Both the position numbers and the translations under genes were made by a program. Under the pieces are notes generated by a model. It saw only the letters and a list, made by a program, of their open reading frames with translations, was not told the DNA's origin and made no database searches. DNA of 50,927 nucleotides from an uncultured Sphingopyxis sp. (GTDB taxonomy: Bacteria; Pseudomonadota; Alphaproteobacteria; Sphingomonadales; Sphingomonadaceae): positions 1 to 50,927 of the forward strand of contig CALMYE010000303.1 in the NCBI GenBank assembly GCA_937873425.1, given 5' to 3'. Position 1 is the first letter of the stretch; every line of letters starts with the position of its first letter. Shown piece by piece: positions 1-7,687 of the stretch.

Positions 1-293
1 AGCGCCCCGGTCGTCTGGCGCGCCAGCGCGAGCTGCGCCGGCGGCACCGGCGGCAGCTGATCGGTGCCGAACAGCTTTTCGACCATCGCAATCGCCTGGT
101 CGATCTCCGCGCGCATCTTGGCTTTGGCTTCGGCCAGCGCCTCTTCGCTCATCGGGTCATAGGCTTCTTCGTCGGTAACCGCCTCGGCGAGCGGCGCCTC
201 GGTCGGCGCGGCGAGGACGGGCAGCGGCGCGATCGCGACCGCACCGGCGAGCAGCAGCATTTTGGTGGTCTTCATGGTCGGGATCTTTCTCAT
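1..293 (-). CDS. Small secreted protein, C-terminus outside the window
   Basis: The reading frame starts at 293 and runs off the left edge. A good ribosome binding site (GAGGA, 8 bases before the ATG) supports this start; an in-frame ATG at 275 is the alternative. Residues about 1-29 form a signal peptide (basic start, then LLLAGAVAVAPLPVLAAP with an Ala-X-Ala cleavage site). The mature part is acidic and helical, with DPMSEEALAEAKAK and an EIDQAIAMVEKLFG segment. I do not recognise the family. It lies just behind a lipoprotein gene on the same strand (11-base gap), so the two may be co-transcribed. Confidence 0.7.
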   Translation of the reverse strand, partial: MRKIPTMKTTKMLLLAGAVAIAPLPVLAAPTEAPLAEAVTDEEAYDPMSEEALAEAKAKMRAEIDQAIAMVEKLFGTDQLPPVPPAQLALARQTTGA

Positions 294-304
294 CGAAGCG
301 GTCC

Positions 305-997
305 TCACTTGGCTGCCGCGTCGCCGGCACCGGCGAGACTGCGGAAGGTCGCGCAGTCATATTCCTTGCCGTTGCGGTTCATCTTGAGGTTCCCGACGGA
401 AAAGTCGGGATTGGCCTTCCTGGCCGCCGCGAGGAATTCGTCGGAGACGTCGCAGGCCGCGGTTCCGGCAGCACCAAGGGCGCCCGGCGCGTCGATCGCC
501 GTTTCGACCCCCCGGCGGAGCGCGGCGTAGCGATCGTAGAAATCCTCGGGCTTGCCCATGGCGGCGGGATCGCAGGCCTCGAAGGCGAGGACGAAGCCGT
601 CGGGCTTGTATGCGCATTTGAGGATTTTGAGCTTCGCCGGATCGCGCACATCGGCGACCAGTGCCTTGGTCGTCTCGGCGTCGAGTTCCTTCGCGAGCGC
701 GGCATAGAAGGCGTCGGCCGCGGCCTTGCGGTGGGGCTCGAACGCGTCGGCGACCTTTTTCGCGACGACGTCTTCGCTCCACTGATCGGCGAGTTCCTTG
801 CCCGCAAAGCCCGCGGTCATGCTGACGGTGAATCCGACGGTCTCGATCGCCATGCGTTCGGACATGGCGTCGGGACCGGCACCCGTCATCGCGGGAATGA
901 ACTCGCGCAGCGCGGTTTCGCCCGTCGGCAGCGCGTCGCCGCAGCCGGCGATCAACAGCACCGGCATGGCGGCGGAAAATCTGGAAAAGCGGGTCAT
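305..997 (-). CDS. Putative lipoprotein of unknown function
   Basis: The 230-residue product begins MTRFSRFSAAMPVLLIAGC, a lipoprotein signal with lipobox IAGC, so it is probably anchored to a membrane. The ATG at 997 is preferred over longer in-frame starts because GAGGAG lies 9 bases upstream and the lipobox then sits at the normal distance. The mature protein is mainly helical with three further cysteines (ILKCAY, FEACD, TAACD) and a final YDCATF. No family recognised. Its reading frame ends shortly before the partial secreted-protein gene. Confidence 0.75.
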   Translation of the reverse strand: MTRFSRFSAAMPVLLIAGCGDALPTGETALREFIPAMTGAGPDAMSERMAIETVGFTVSMTAGFAGKELADQWSEDVVAKKVADAFEPHRKAAADAFYAALAKELDAETTKALVADVRDPAKLKILKCAYKPDGFVLAFEACDPAAMGKPEDFYDRYAALRRGVETAIDAPGALGAAGTAACDVSDEFLAAARKANPDFSVGNLKMNRNGKEYDCATFRSLAGAGDAAAK

Positions 998-1151
998 GGC
1001 ATCACACTCCTCGGCGCGGCGCAAATCTGCACCATATTCGGAGCGACCCAAGGAAAAACCGGTAAGCCGGCTTGGCGTAAAAGCAAGCGAATGCAGGTCG
1101 ATACGGACGGCATGATCAATGCCGTCGCGACCCATGCCGACCGGACGAGGC

Positions 1152-2594
1152 TCACGCCGCCTTCCTCTCGCCGACCGCCTTGGCCTTCAGCCATTTCGCC
1201 ATCTGCTCGCTGACGTCGCGGCCGTCGCGGATGCCCCAGACGACCAGGCTGGCGCCGCGCACGATGTCGCCCGCGGCGAAGACGCCGGGCAGGCTGGTCA
1301 TCATCGTCTGGTGATCGACGCGCAGCGTGCCCCAGCGGGTGACGCTGAGGTCGGGGGCGCCGAACAGGTGCGGCAGCTCCTCGGGATCGAAACCGAGCGC
1401 CTTGATCACCATGTCGGCGGGCAGGTCGAACTTGCGGCCCGGATCGGGCTCGGGGCTGCGGCGGCCGCTCGCGTCGGGCGCGCCGAGGCGCATGCCGGCG
1501 ACGGCGACCTCCTTCACGCTCCTGTCGGCGGTGAAGGCTTCGGGGGCGGAGAGCCAGACGAATTCGACGCCTTCCTCCTCCGCATTGGCGACCTCACGCT
1601 GCGAGCCCGGCATATTGTCGCGGTCGCGGCGGTAGAGGCACTTCACCGACTTGGCGCCCTGGCGGACTGCGGTGCGGACGCAGTCCATCGCGGTATCGCC
1701 GCCGCCGACGACGACGACATGCTTGCCCTTCGCGTCGAGGCTGCCATCCTCGAATTCGGGGACTGCATCGCCGAAGCTCTTGCGGTTCGACGCGATCAGA
1801 TAGTCGAGCGCGGCGATCACGCCCGCAGCCTCGTTCCCCGGCACGGCGATCTCGCGCGCCTTGTAGACGCCGGTGGCGATCAGGATCGCGTCGTGCTTCT
1901 GGCGCAGCTGGTCGAGCGTCGCGTCGCTGCCGACCTCAAAGCCGAGGTGGAAATGGATGCCACCCTCCGCCAGCCGGTCGATGCGGCGCATCACCACATC
2001 CTTCTCCAGCTTGAAGCCGGGGATGCCGTAGGTGAGCAGGCCGCCCGCGCGGTCGTGGCGGTCATAGACATGCACCTCATGCCCCTCGACGCGCAGATAT
2101 TCGGCCGCGGTCAGCCCGGCGGGGCCGGCGCCGATGATGCCGACCGACCGGCCGGTTGCGGGGCCGGGATGCACCGGCTCGACCCAGCCCTCGGCCCAGG
2201 CGGTGTCGGTGATATATTTCTCGACGCTGCCGATCGTCACCGCGCCATGGCCGGAAAATTCGATCACGCAATTGCCTTCGCACAGCCGGTCCTGCGGGCA
2301 GATGCGGCCGCAGATCTCGGGCATGGTCGAGGTCGCGTTCGACAGCTCATAGGCCTCGCGCAGCCGGCCCTCGGCGGTCAGGCGCAGCCAGTCGGGGATA
2401 TGATTGTGCAGCGGGCAATGCACCGAGCAATAGGGGACGCCGCACTGCGAGCAGCGCGCCGCCTGCGCGTCGGCATCGGGCGCCGCGTAGCGCTCCGCGA
2501 TTTCGCGGAAGTCCTGCGCGCGCGCTTCGGCGCTGCGCTTGTCCGGATAATGTTGGTCGCGCTCGACGAATTTGAGCATGCGATCGCTGGCCAT
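1152..2594 (-). CDS. gltD: Glutamate synthase (NADPH) small subunit
   Basis: The 480-residue protein matches the small subunit of NADPH-dependent glutamate synthase, which passes electrons from NADPH through FAD to the large subunit for the conversion of glutamine plus 2-oxoglutarate to two glutamates. Visible features in order: N-terminal iron-sulfur cysteines (CSQCGVPYC...HCP, then CGRICPQDRLCEGNC), the FAD Rossmann motif IGAGPAGL near residue 155, a second nucleotide-binding motif VVGGGDTAMD near residue 300, and the C-terminal GVFAAGD(I) motif of this oxidoreductase family. Length is normal. The large subunit gene gltB is not next to it in this window. Related homologues act in other reductases (for example PreT), but the full cysteine set favours GltD. 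Confidence 0.93.
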   Translation of the reverse strand: MASDRMLKFVERDQHYPDKRSAEARAQDFREIAERYAAPDADAQAARCSQCGVPYCSVHCPLHNHIPDWLRLTAEGRLREAYELSNATSTMPEICGRICPQDRLCEGNCVIEFSGHGAVTIGSVEKYITDTAWAEGWVEPVHPGPATGRSVGIIGAGPAGLTAAEYLRVEGHEVHVYDRHDRAGGLLTYGIPGFKLEKDVVMRRIDRLAEGGIHFHLGFEVGSDATLDQLRQKHDAILIATGVYKAREIAVPGNEAAGVIAALDYLIASNRKSFGDAVPEFEDGSLDAKGKHVVVVGGGDTAMDCVRTAVRQGAKSVKCLYRRDRDNMPGSQREVANAEEEGVEFVWLSAPEAFTADRSVKEVAVAGMRLGAPDASGRRSPEPDPGRKFDLPADMVIKALGFDPEELPHLFGAPDLSVTRWGTLRVDHQTMMTSLPGVFAAGDIVRGASLVVWGIRDGRDVSEQMAKWLKAKAVGERKAA

Positions 2595-2755
2595 GTGCAG
2601 TTTCCCCTTCGCGAAGGGGCGCCTTGCCGGGCCGAACCGGCCATGTCACGGGCGAAATGCTATTTAGGGCAGTAAGATTGTCCTAAAATCGAAGCGCCTT
2701 GGTCGCATGAAAGTCTCTCACGCAACTATCTTTCGCAATTAGTAATAAATCGGCC

Positions 2756-3556
2756 CTATCTCAGCGCGAGCCACACCAGCGCGGCGCCGCCGACGACGAT
2801 TCGATACCAGGCGAAGGGCGCGAAGCCATAGCGGGTGACCACCGCCAGAAACGCCTTGATCACCGCCCAGGCGACGATGAAGGAGACGAAGGCGCCGACC
2901 GCGATCAGCCCCAGATCGTTCGCCGATACCGCGTCGCGATGCTTGACCAGCTGGAGCACGGTCGCGCCGGTCAGCGTCGGCAGCGCGAGGAAGAAGCTGA
3001 ACTCGGCCGCCGTCTTGCGGTCGACCCCCATCGCCATCGCCCCCATGATCGTTGCGCCCGACCGGCTGACGCCGGGGATCATCGCGAGGCACTGGACGAA
3101 GCCGACCATCAGCGACTGCCGCGCCGTCAGATTGGCGACGCCGCCGCTTTCCTTCGGCTTGGCGAAGCGCTCGACGAGCAGGATCGCGAAGCCGCCGATC
3201 ACCAGGGCCCAGGCAACGACGACGGCATTTTCCAGCAGGATCTCGATATAGTCGCCCAGCGCGAGGCCGAGCGCGACCGCGGGAATGAAGGCGAGCAGCA
3301 GGTTGCGGACAAAGGCGAGCGCCACCGGGTCGCGCCGGAAGAAGCCGGTGAACATCTCCCAGAACAGCTTGCGATAGAGGACGACGATCGCGAGGATCGC
3401 GCCGGGCTGGATCGCGATGTTGAAGATCGCCCAATAGGCCGCGTCATAGCCCAACAGCTCGGTCGCGAGGATCAGATGGCCGGTCGAGGATACCGGCAGG
3501 AATTCGGTCAGCCCCTCGACGATGCCGAGGATGATGGCGGTAATCAGCTCGTTCAT
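2756..3556 (-). CDS. uppP: Undecaprenyl-diphosphatase (bacitracin resistance protein BacA/UppP)
   Basis: This 266-residue polytopic membrane protein removes a phosphate from undecaprenyl diphosphate to recycle the lipid carrier of peptidoglycan synthesis. The two family signatures are clear: EGLTEFLPVSSTGHL near residue 14 and PGVSRSGATI near residue 170, with the conserved Glu, Ser and Arg residues. About eight hydrophobic segments follow the usual UppP pattern. Length is typical. The gene stands alone between a minus-strand hairpin (3596-3622) and the region upstream of gltD. Confidence 0.95.
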   Translation of the reverse strand: MNELITAIILGIVEGLTEFLPVSSTGHLILATELLGYDAAYWAIFNIAIQPGAILAIVVLYRKLFWEMFTGFFRRDPVALAFVRNLLLAFIPAVALGLALGDYIEILLENAVVVAWALVIGGFAILLVERFAKPKESGGVANLTARQSLMVGFVQCLAMIPGVSRSGATIMGAMAMGVDRKTAAEFSFFLALPTLTGATVLQLVKHRDAVSANDLGLIAVGAFVSFIVAWAVIKAFLAVVTRYGFAPFAWYRIVVGGAALVWLALR

Positions 3557-3595
3557 GGGGGTCCTGCGGTGTCGGGGCCAAGCTCATAAGCGAAA

Positions 3596-3622
3596 GGGGC
3601 GCCCGGCCGAGCCGGACGCCCC
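3596..3622 (-). terminator. Likely terminator of the 3661-4548 lipoprotein gene
   Basis: A GC-rich hairpin with arms GGGGCG/CGCCCC and CCGGC/GCCGG around a 3-base loop lies just past the stop of the minus-strand lipoprotein gene. On the minus strand it is followed only by CCTTTCGC, so the T-run is weak. Confidence 0.5.
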
Positions 3623-3660
3623 GTTTGCCCCTAAGGATTGCGGCCGCGATTGGCCAGCGG

Positions 3661-4548
3661 CTATTTGAACCGCGCCTCGCAGGCCGTCAGCACATTGGCC
3701 GGCGGGCCGAGGTCGAGCGCCTGTTCGAGCAGCTTCTTCGGGCTGTTCGCCAGCGCGAGGTCGGGCAGGATTCCCGATCCCTGCACCTTGGCGAGCATCG
3801 CCTTGGCCTTCGCGCCGTCCTCGCCTGCCAGTTCGCCGAGCAGCCCGGCGTTGAAGCCGCAGGCGGCGACCGCCTGGCCGTCGTCGGCGGGCAGGGTGAC
3901 CGCGGTATCGGCGGCGGCCTTCGGATACTGTTTGACGCAGGCGTCGGTCAGCGGCCCGACCGCGCCCGATGCGAGCGCCCATGGGAGATGTTTCAGCATA
4001 TTGGACTCTGCCTGCGCGATGCCGCCGTCCTGGTTCGCCGCCGCGATCAGGAAATAGGAAGAGCGCGGGTCGGCGAACGCCGCCTTCAGCATCGCCGCCG
4101 GATCATCGCCTTCGCCGAAGGCGGACATGACGGCGATGGCGGCGCAGGCGGCGGGCCTTTCCTTCGTGTCGGCCGGCAGTTCGGGCAGCGGCTCCGCGTC
4201 GCCCAGCGCATAGGCGGCCTTGCACTGGTTGAGCGTGCCGAGCCAGTTACCGCCCTTCAGCGTGGCCTCGATGTCGCCGAGCAGCGCCTTGCCCTTCTCG
4301 TCGTCGAGGCCGGTGGCGGCGAAGAAGCCGGTCTTGTTGACGACCTGTTGCAGCAGTTCCTGTCGGCGGGTTTCCTCGGCGGCATCGCCCTCCGGGCTCA
4401 TCCCCCGGAAAGCGAGCGCCGCGCGGCCGCACAGCGTCGCGCGCTCGGCGGCATCGGTTGGCAGTCCGTGCAGATCGGCCGGCGTGTTGTCGCAGCCCGC
4501 CAGCACCAGCGCCACCGTCAGCAGCGCGGTCGTTCCCCCCAATTTCAT
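3661..4548 (-). CDS. Putative lipoprotein of unknown function
   Basis: The product of 295 residues starts MKLGGTTALLTVALVLAGCD, a type II signal with lipobox LAGC. The reading frame is open far upstream, but only the start at 4548 gives a lipobox in the normal place. The mature part is rich in Ala and Leu helices and has several cysteines (LCGRA, NQCKAA, PAACAA, TDACVKQ, AACGF, TACEARFK). Domain not recognised. In composition it resembles the other lipoprotein (305-997), which also has scattered cysteines and a Cys near its C-terminus, but no clear homology is visible. Confidence 0.75.
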   Translation of the reverse strand: MKLGGTTALLTVALVLAGCDNTPADLHGLPTDAAERATLCGRAALAFRGMSPEGDAAEETRRQELLQQVVNKTGFFAATGLDDEKGKALLGDIEATLKGGNWLGTLNQCKAAYALGDAEPLPELPADTKERPAACAAIAVMSAFGEGDDPAAMLKAAFADPRSSYFLIAAANQDGGIAQAESNMLKHLPWALASGAVGPLTDACVKQYPKAAADTAVTLPADDGQAVAACGFNAGLLGELAGEDGAKAKAMLAKVQGSGILPDLALANSPKKLLEQALDLGPPANVLTACEARFK

Positions 4549-4631
4549 CGCATGTCTCCGCAATCGAAAGCAATGCGACCCGAAGGGCATGGTAGCAGTT
4601 TTCGCGCGCCGCGCCAGAGGCGGCGGCGGGA

Positions 4632-5570
4632 TCAGCGCGGCGCGAGTTCGGCGAAGCGGCCGTGGCGGCGATATTGCACCAGCCAGCCGTCGGCGACCGC
4701 GGCCAGCGCGGTCGGCACGATGCCGAGGTCGTCGAGGCCCGCGGCGCCCGCCGCGACGACATTGTCGCGCTGCAGCATCAGCCACTGGTCCTTGGTGATC
4801 GGCGCGCCCGGCGCCCAGCCGAAACCGGTCGCCAGCACCGCGGCGACGGCGTCGGGCACGTCGACGAACAGCGGCTTGCGCCCGGTGGCGTCGGCGATCC
4901 AGCGCAGCAGCTCGCCCATGCTCGGCGCCTGCGGCCCGCCGAGCTCGAAGGTCCGGCTCGCGGCGCCCGCGCCGAGCGCGGCGATCACCGCATCGGCGAC
5001 GTCGCCGACATAGACCGGCTGCAGCTTCACCCGCGGCGCGATCACCGGCACCACCGGCAGCATGCGGATCAGCCCGGCGAAGCGGTTGATGAAGCGGTCC
5101 TCGCGGCCGAAGATGATCGACGGGCGCAGGATCGCGGCGGCGGGAAAGGCGGCGCGCACCGCCGCCTCGCCGTCGCCCTTGCTGCGCGCATAGGCCGATT
5201 CGCCCGCGCTGTCGGCGCCGATCGCCGACACATGCACCAGCGCCCCGACGCCCGCGGCGGCGGTCGCCGCGGCAAGGTGGCCCGCGCCGTCGGCCTGCAC
5301 CGCCGCCATGTCGGCGAAGCTGCCGGCGAGGTTGATCACCGCGTCGCTGCCCTGCACCGCGCGCGCCACGCTGGTGGCGTCGCGCACGTCGGCGGCGACG
5401 AACTGCGTCTGGCCGAGCCCGCCGAGCGGCTTCAGGAAGGTCGCCGCGCGCGGTTCGCGCTGCGCGACGCGCACCCGCGCGCCGCGCGCCAGCAGCCGCT
5501 GCACGACATAGCGGCCGACGAAGCCGCCGCCGCCCACCACCGTGATCAATCGTCCGTCGAAGTCCTGCAT
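4632..5570 (-). CDS. NAD(P)-binding epimerase-like protein (complex I NDUFA9 family)
   Basis: This 312-residue protein has an N-terminal Rossmann motif VVGGGGFVGRYVVQRLLARG, a DVRD segment, an INLAG segment typical of the atypical SDR group, HVSAIGAD, and YARSKGDGE with the Tyr-X-X-X-Lys pair. Bacterial members of the complex I NDUFA9-type group share this layout; they bind NAD(P)H and may help respiratory complex assembly or quinone handling. The start at 5570 puts the glycine motif near residue 10, as usual. The next gene is the divergent tRNA-Leu. Substrate unknown. Confidence 0.85.
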   Translation of the reverse strand: MQDFDGRLITVVGGGGFVGRYVVQRLLARGARVRVAQREPRAATFLKPLGGLGQTQFVAADVRDATSVARAVQGSDAVINLAGSFADMAAVQADGAGHLAAATAAAGVGALVHVSAIGADSAGESAYARSKGDGEAAVRAAFPAAAILRPSIIFGREDRFINRFAGLIRMLPVVPVIAPRVKLQPVYVGDVADAVIAALGAGAASRTFELGGPQAPSMGELLRWIADATGRKPLFVDVPDAVAAVLATGFGWAPGAPITKDQWLMLQRDNVVAAGAAGLDDLGIVPTALAAVADGWLVQYRRHGRFAELAPR

Positions 5571-5724
5571 GGCGCCCGTCTTTTTCCGAATTGCATCGCG
5601 GCGCGCACGCCGCATGGCGCTCCCATGCCGCGAAGCCGCGCCGTCGGCAAGGGGGTGCGGCCGCTTTGCCCGGCGCAAAAGCGCGGGCACGCAAGAAAAG
5701 TTGCCGGGGGAAGGGCGCGCGCGG

Positions 5725-5753
5725 TTGACAAGCCGCCCGCCCCGCCGCTAAGC
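5725..5753 (+). promoter_or_regulatory. Promoter of tRNA-Leu
   Basis: A perfect -35 TTGACA (5725-5730) and a -10 candidate CTAAGC (5748-5753) are separated by 17 bases. Transcription would begin about 10 bases before the tRNA 5' end at 5771. Confidence 0.65.
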
Positions 5754-5770
5754 GCCCGCTCCTACCCCGT

Positions 5771-5857
5771 GCCCAGATGGCGGAATTGGTAGACGCACCA
5801 GCTTCAGGTGCTGGCGATCGCAAGGTCGTGGAGGTTCGAGTCCTCTTCTGGGCACCA
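5771..5857 (+). tRNA. tRNA-Leu (anticodon CAG)
   Basis: The 87-base sequence folds into a class II tRNA. The acceptor stem pairs GCCCAGA with TCTGGGC. The anticodon stem CCAGC/GCTGG encloses TTCAGGT, giving anticodon CAG, which reads the leucine codon CUG. A variable arm and a T-arm containing GGTTCGAGTCC follow, and CCA is encoded at 5855-5857. The gene is intact although an integrase lies directly behind it, as expected when an element restores the tRNA 3' end on insertion. Confidence 0.95.
5841..5857 (+). other. Probable left attachment site (attL) in the tRNA-Leu 3' end
   Basis: The 3' part of the tRNA, ending CTGGGCACCA, is the standard crossover region for P4-type integrases. The integrase gene starts 173 bases downstream in the same direction. 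No second copy of this segment was noticed in the window, so attR should lie beyond 50927. The exact core is not determined. Confidence 0.55.
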
Positions 5858-5959
5858 TCTGTTCTCCTCGGAATGTCCGAGGACGTCCAGTAAGCGGCTG
5901 GTTTCTCACCGCTTTTTCGATGAGACTCGCTGAGTGGAATCCAGGCTGATCCAGCCGGA

Positions 5960-6031
5960 ACCATCAGCGTACCATCAGCTTTGATGGTGTTTTTGATGGT
6001 TTCGGTCAGCCTATCGAAGGTGAAACCATCA
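5960..6031 (+). repeat. Five copies of ACCATCA/TGATGGT before the integrase gene
   Basis: The heptamer ACCATCA occurs at 5960-5966, 5971-5977 and 6025-6031, and its complement TGATGGT at 5982-5988 and 5994-6000. The last copy overlaps the integrase ATG. Such clusters next to att sites are usually arm-type binding sites for the integrase or for the excisionase, and binding here would also repress integrase transcription. The role is inferred. Confidence 0.5.
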
Positions 6032-7266
6032 TGTCGCTTACCCACATCCAGATTTCGAACGCTAAACCCAAGGAAAAAGCCTATAAACTGGCCGACGCCG
6101 ACGCCCTGTACCTCGTGGTCAGGCCGAGCGGCGCCAAAGTCTGGCGAATGAACTATCGCTATCTCGACCGGCAAAAGACGCTCTATTTCGGGTCGTGGCC
6201 CGATGTCGGCATCGCGTCCGCTCGCGAATTGCGCGACGAAGCGCGCAAGAAGCTTGTCGCCGGACTTGATCCCGCAGCGGAGAAGAAGGTCGCGCGGATC
6301 ACCCAGAAGATTGCGCAGGACAACACGTTCAAAGCAATCGCCGAGGAATGGCTGGTTAAGATCGAACGAGAAGAGCGCGCGCCAGTTACGCTCCGCAAGG
6401 TGCGATGGCTCCTCGACATCGCCGAACCGATGATCGGTGGTCGCCCGATATCAAAACTCACCGCGCAGGAAATCCTGGCCGTTCTCCGCAAGGTCGAGGC
6501 AAACGGCAGATATGAAAGCGCGCGGCGCATGCGGAGCGTGATCAGCAGAGTGTTCCGCTACGCCATTGCGACGGCCAGGGCTGATCGCGATCTCGCGGCC
6601 GATCTCCGCGGGGCGCTGATCACTCCGAAGGTGAAGCACCACGCCGCCATCACGGCCCCGAAGGAAGTCGGCGCGCTACTCCGCGCTATCGATGGCTACA
6701 CTGGCCACGAACTCACCGCGGTGGCGCTTCGATTGACACCGCATCTTTTCGTCAGACCGGGAGAACTGCGTCAGGCAGAATGGGCGGAGATTGATCCCGA
6801 TGATGCCGTCTGGTCGATCCCGGCAGAGAAAATGAAAATGCGCCGCTCGCTTTGCGTCCCCCTGTCACGGCAAGTTCTTGCGATGCTCGAAGAGCTTCAC
6901 GCCCTTACCGGCCATGGGAAATACCTCTTCCCTTCCTTTCGGACGCCCCACCGTTGCATGTCGGAGAATACTGTCAGCGCTGCGCTTCGGCGGCTGGGCT
7001 ACAGCCGTGAAGAGATGACGGCCCATGGATTCCGCGCGACGGCCGCCACTCTCCTCAACCAGATGGGAATGTGGCACCCGGATGCGATCGAAAGGCAACT
7101 GGCACATCTCGATACCAATGCGACCCGCCGGGTCTACACCCGCGGCGAATATTGGGATGAACGTGTTCGCATGATGCAGCATTGGTCCGATTATCTCGAC
7201 GAGCTGCAGGGCGGTGCGCAAATTCTCCGCCCTGCCTTCGGGATGAGTGCAACATCGACCGCTTAG
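6031..7266 (+). CDS. P4-type tyrosine integrase
   Basis: This 411-residue protein integrates and excises the element at the tRNA-Leu gene. The N-terminus (about 1-90) is the DUF4102 arm-binding domain, with LADADALYLVVRPSGAKVWRMNY and FGSWPDVGIASARELRDEA segments. A SAM-like core-binding domain follows. The catalytic domain carries RPGELR (first Arg, about residue 250), HGFRATA (His-X-X-Arg), a HLD segment and RRVYTR with the nucleophilic Tyr near residue 370. All needed residues are present. The start ATG lies inside a heptamer repeat. Its stop overlaps the end of the convergent HTH gene by 4 bases, so the level of one transcript may affect the other. Confidence 0.93.
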   Translation: MSLTHIQISNAKPKEKAYKLADADALYLVVRPSGAKVWRMNYRYLDRQKTLYFGSWPDVGIASARELRDEARKKLVAGLDPAAEKKVARITQKIAQDNTFKAIAEEWLVKIEREERAPVTLRKVRWLLDIAEPMIGGRPISKLTAQEILAVLRKVEANGRYESARRMRSVISRVFRYAIATARADRDLAADLRGALITPKVKHHAAITAPKEVGALLRAIDGYTGHELTAVALRLTPHLFVRPGELRQAEWAEIDPDDAVWSIPAEKMKMRRSLCVPLSRQVLAMLEELHALTGHGKYLFPSFRTPHRCMSENTVSAALRRLGYSREEMTAHGFRATAATLLNQMGMWHPDAIERQLAHLDTNATRRVYTRGEYWDERVRMMQHWSDYLDELQGGAQILRPAFGMSATSTA

Positions 7267-7463
7267 CGGCCGACCAGGGCCTTGAGGCTCGTATAGAGGA
7301 CCAGCGTGGACCGGCCGACTTTGACGACCTCAAGGTCGCCGGACACGATCAACTCGTAGATTCTTGATCGGCTGAGCCCGGTCAGCTCGACTGCGGTCGG
7401 AATCCGCACGGTTAATGGCTCGATGAAGACGATTTCGGACCGTGACAAATCGAGATCCTGCAT
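7263..7463 (-). CDS. AlpA/excisionase-type helix-turn-helix protein
   Basis: A 66-residue protein with a MerR-like winged helix: AVELTGLSRSRIYELIVSGDLEVVKVGRSTLV. Proteins of this size and place act as excisionase or AlpA-like activators for P4-type integrases, so it probably steers excision. The start at 7463 is chosen because GAGGA lies 8 bases upstream; a longer frame to 7529 adds an Arg-rich, unlikely N-terminus. It converges on the integrase and overlaps its stop codon. Confidence 0.75.
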   Translation of the reverse strand: MQDLDLSRSEIVFIEPLTVRIPTAVELTGLSRSRIYELIVSGDLEVVKVGRSTLVLYTSLKALVGR

Positions 7464-7635
7464 TTTCCTTGTCCTCGGGAGGAGATCAATGGCGCGAGCG
7501 CGGTTCCAACGCAGCATTCGCCATCGCAAGCGTGCCGGTTGCTACGCCACCTCACAATAATCAGGGCAGGATCGTGCCGTTGAGCGGTATCGCCGCGCCG
7601 CGTGACTTCGTCACCAGGTGGCCGCGAAAAGCACG

Positions 7636-7660
7636 ACAGGAGAGAGGGGGAGCTTGAGCG
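7636..7660 (+). repeat. G/A-rich leader tract, copy 1
   Basis: Reads CAGGAGAGAGGGGGAGC and lies about 50 bases before the Toprim gene start. It is the most divergent of the eight similar tracts. Confidence 0.45.
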
Positions 7661-7687
7661 AAGTCTGATCTGATCGAGAGAATTCCA

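Noticed and set aside
1119-2675. Open frame of 518 codons on the plus strand
   Set aside because: Antisense to gltD, which has all its motifs. The plus frame is His-, Asp- and Arg-rich without recognisable domains.
3661-6174. Single long minus-strand frame of 837 codons
   Set aside because: It crosses the tRNA-Leu and the epimerase gene in another frame. Only the last 295 codons, beginning with a lipoprotein signal at 4548, are protein-like.
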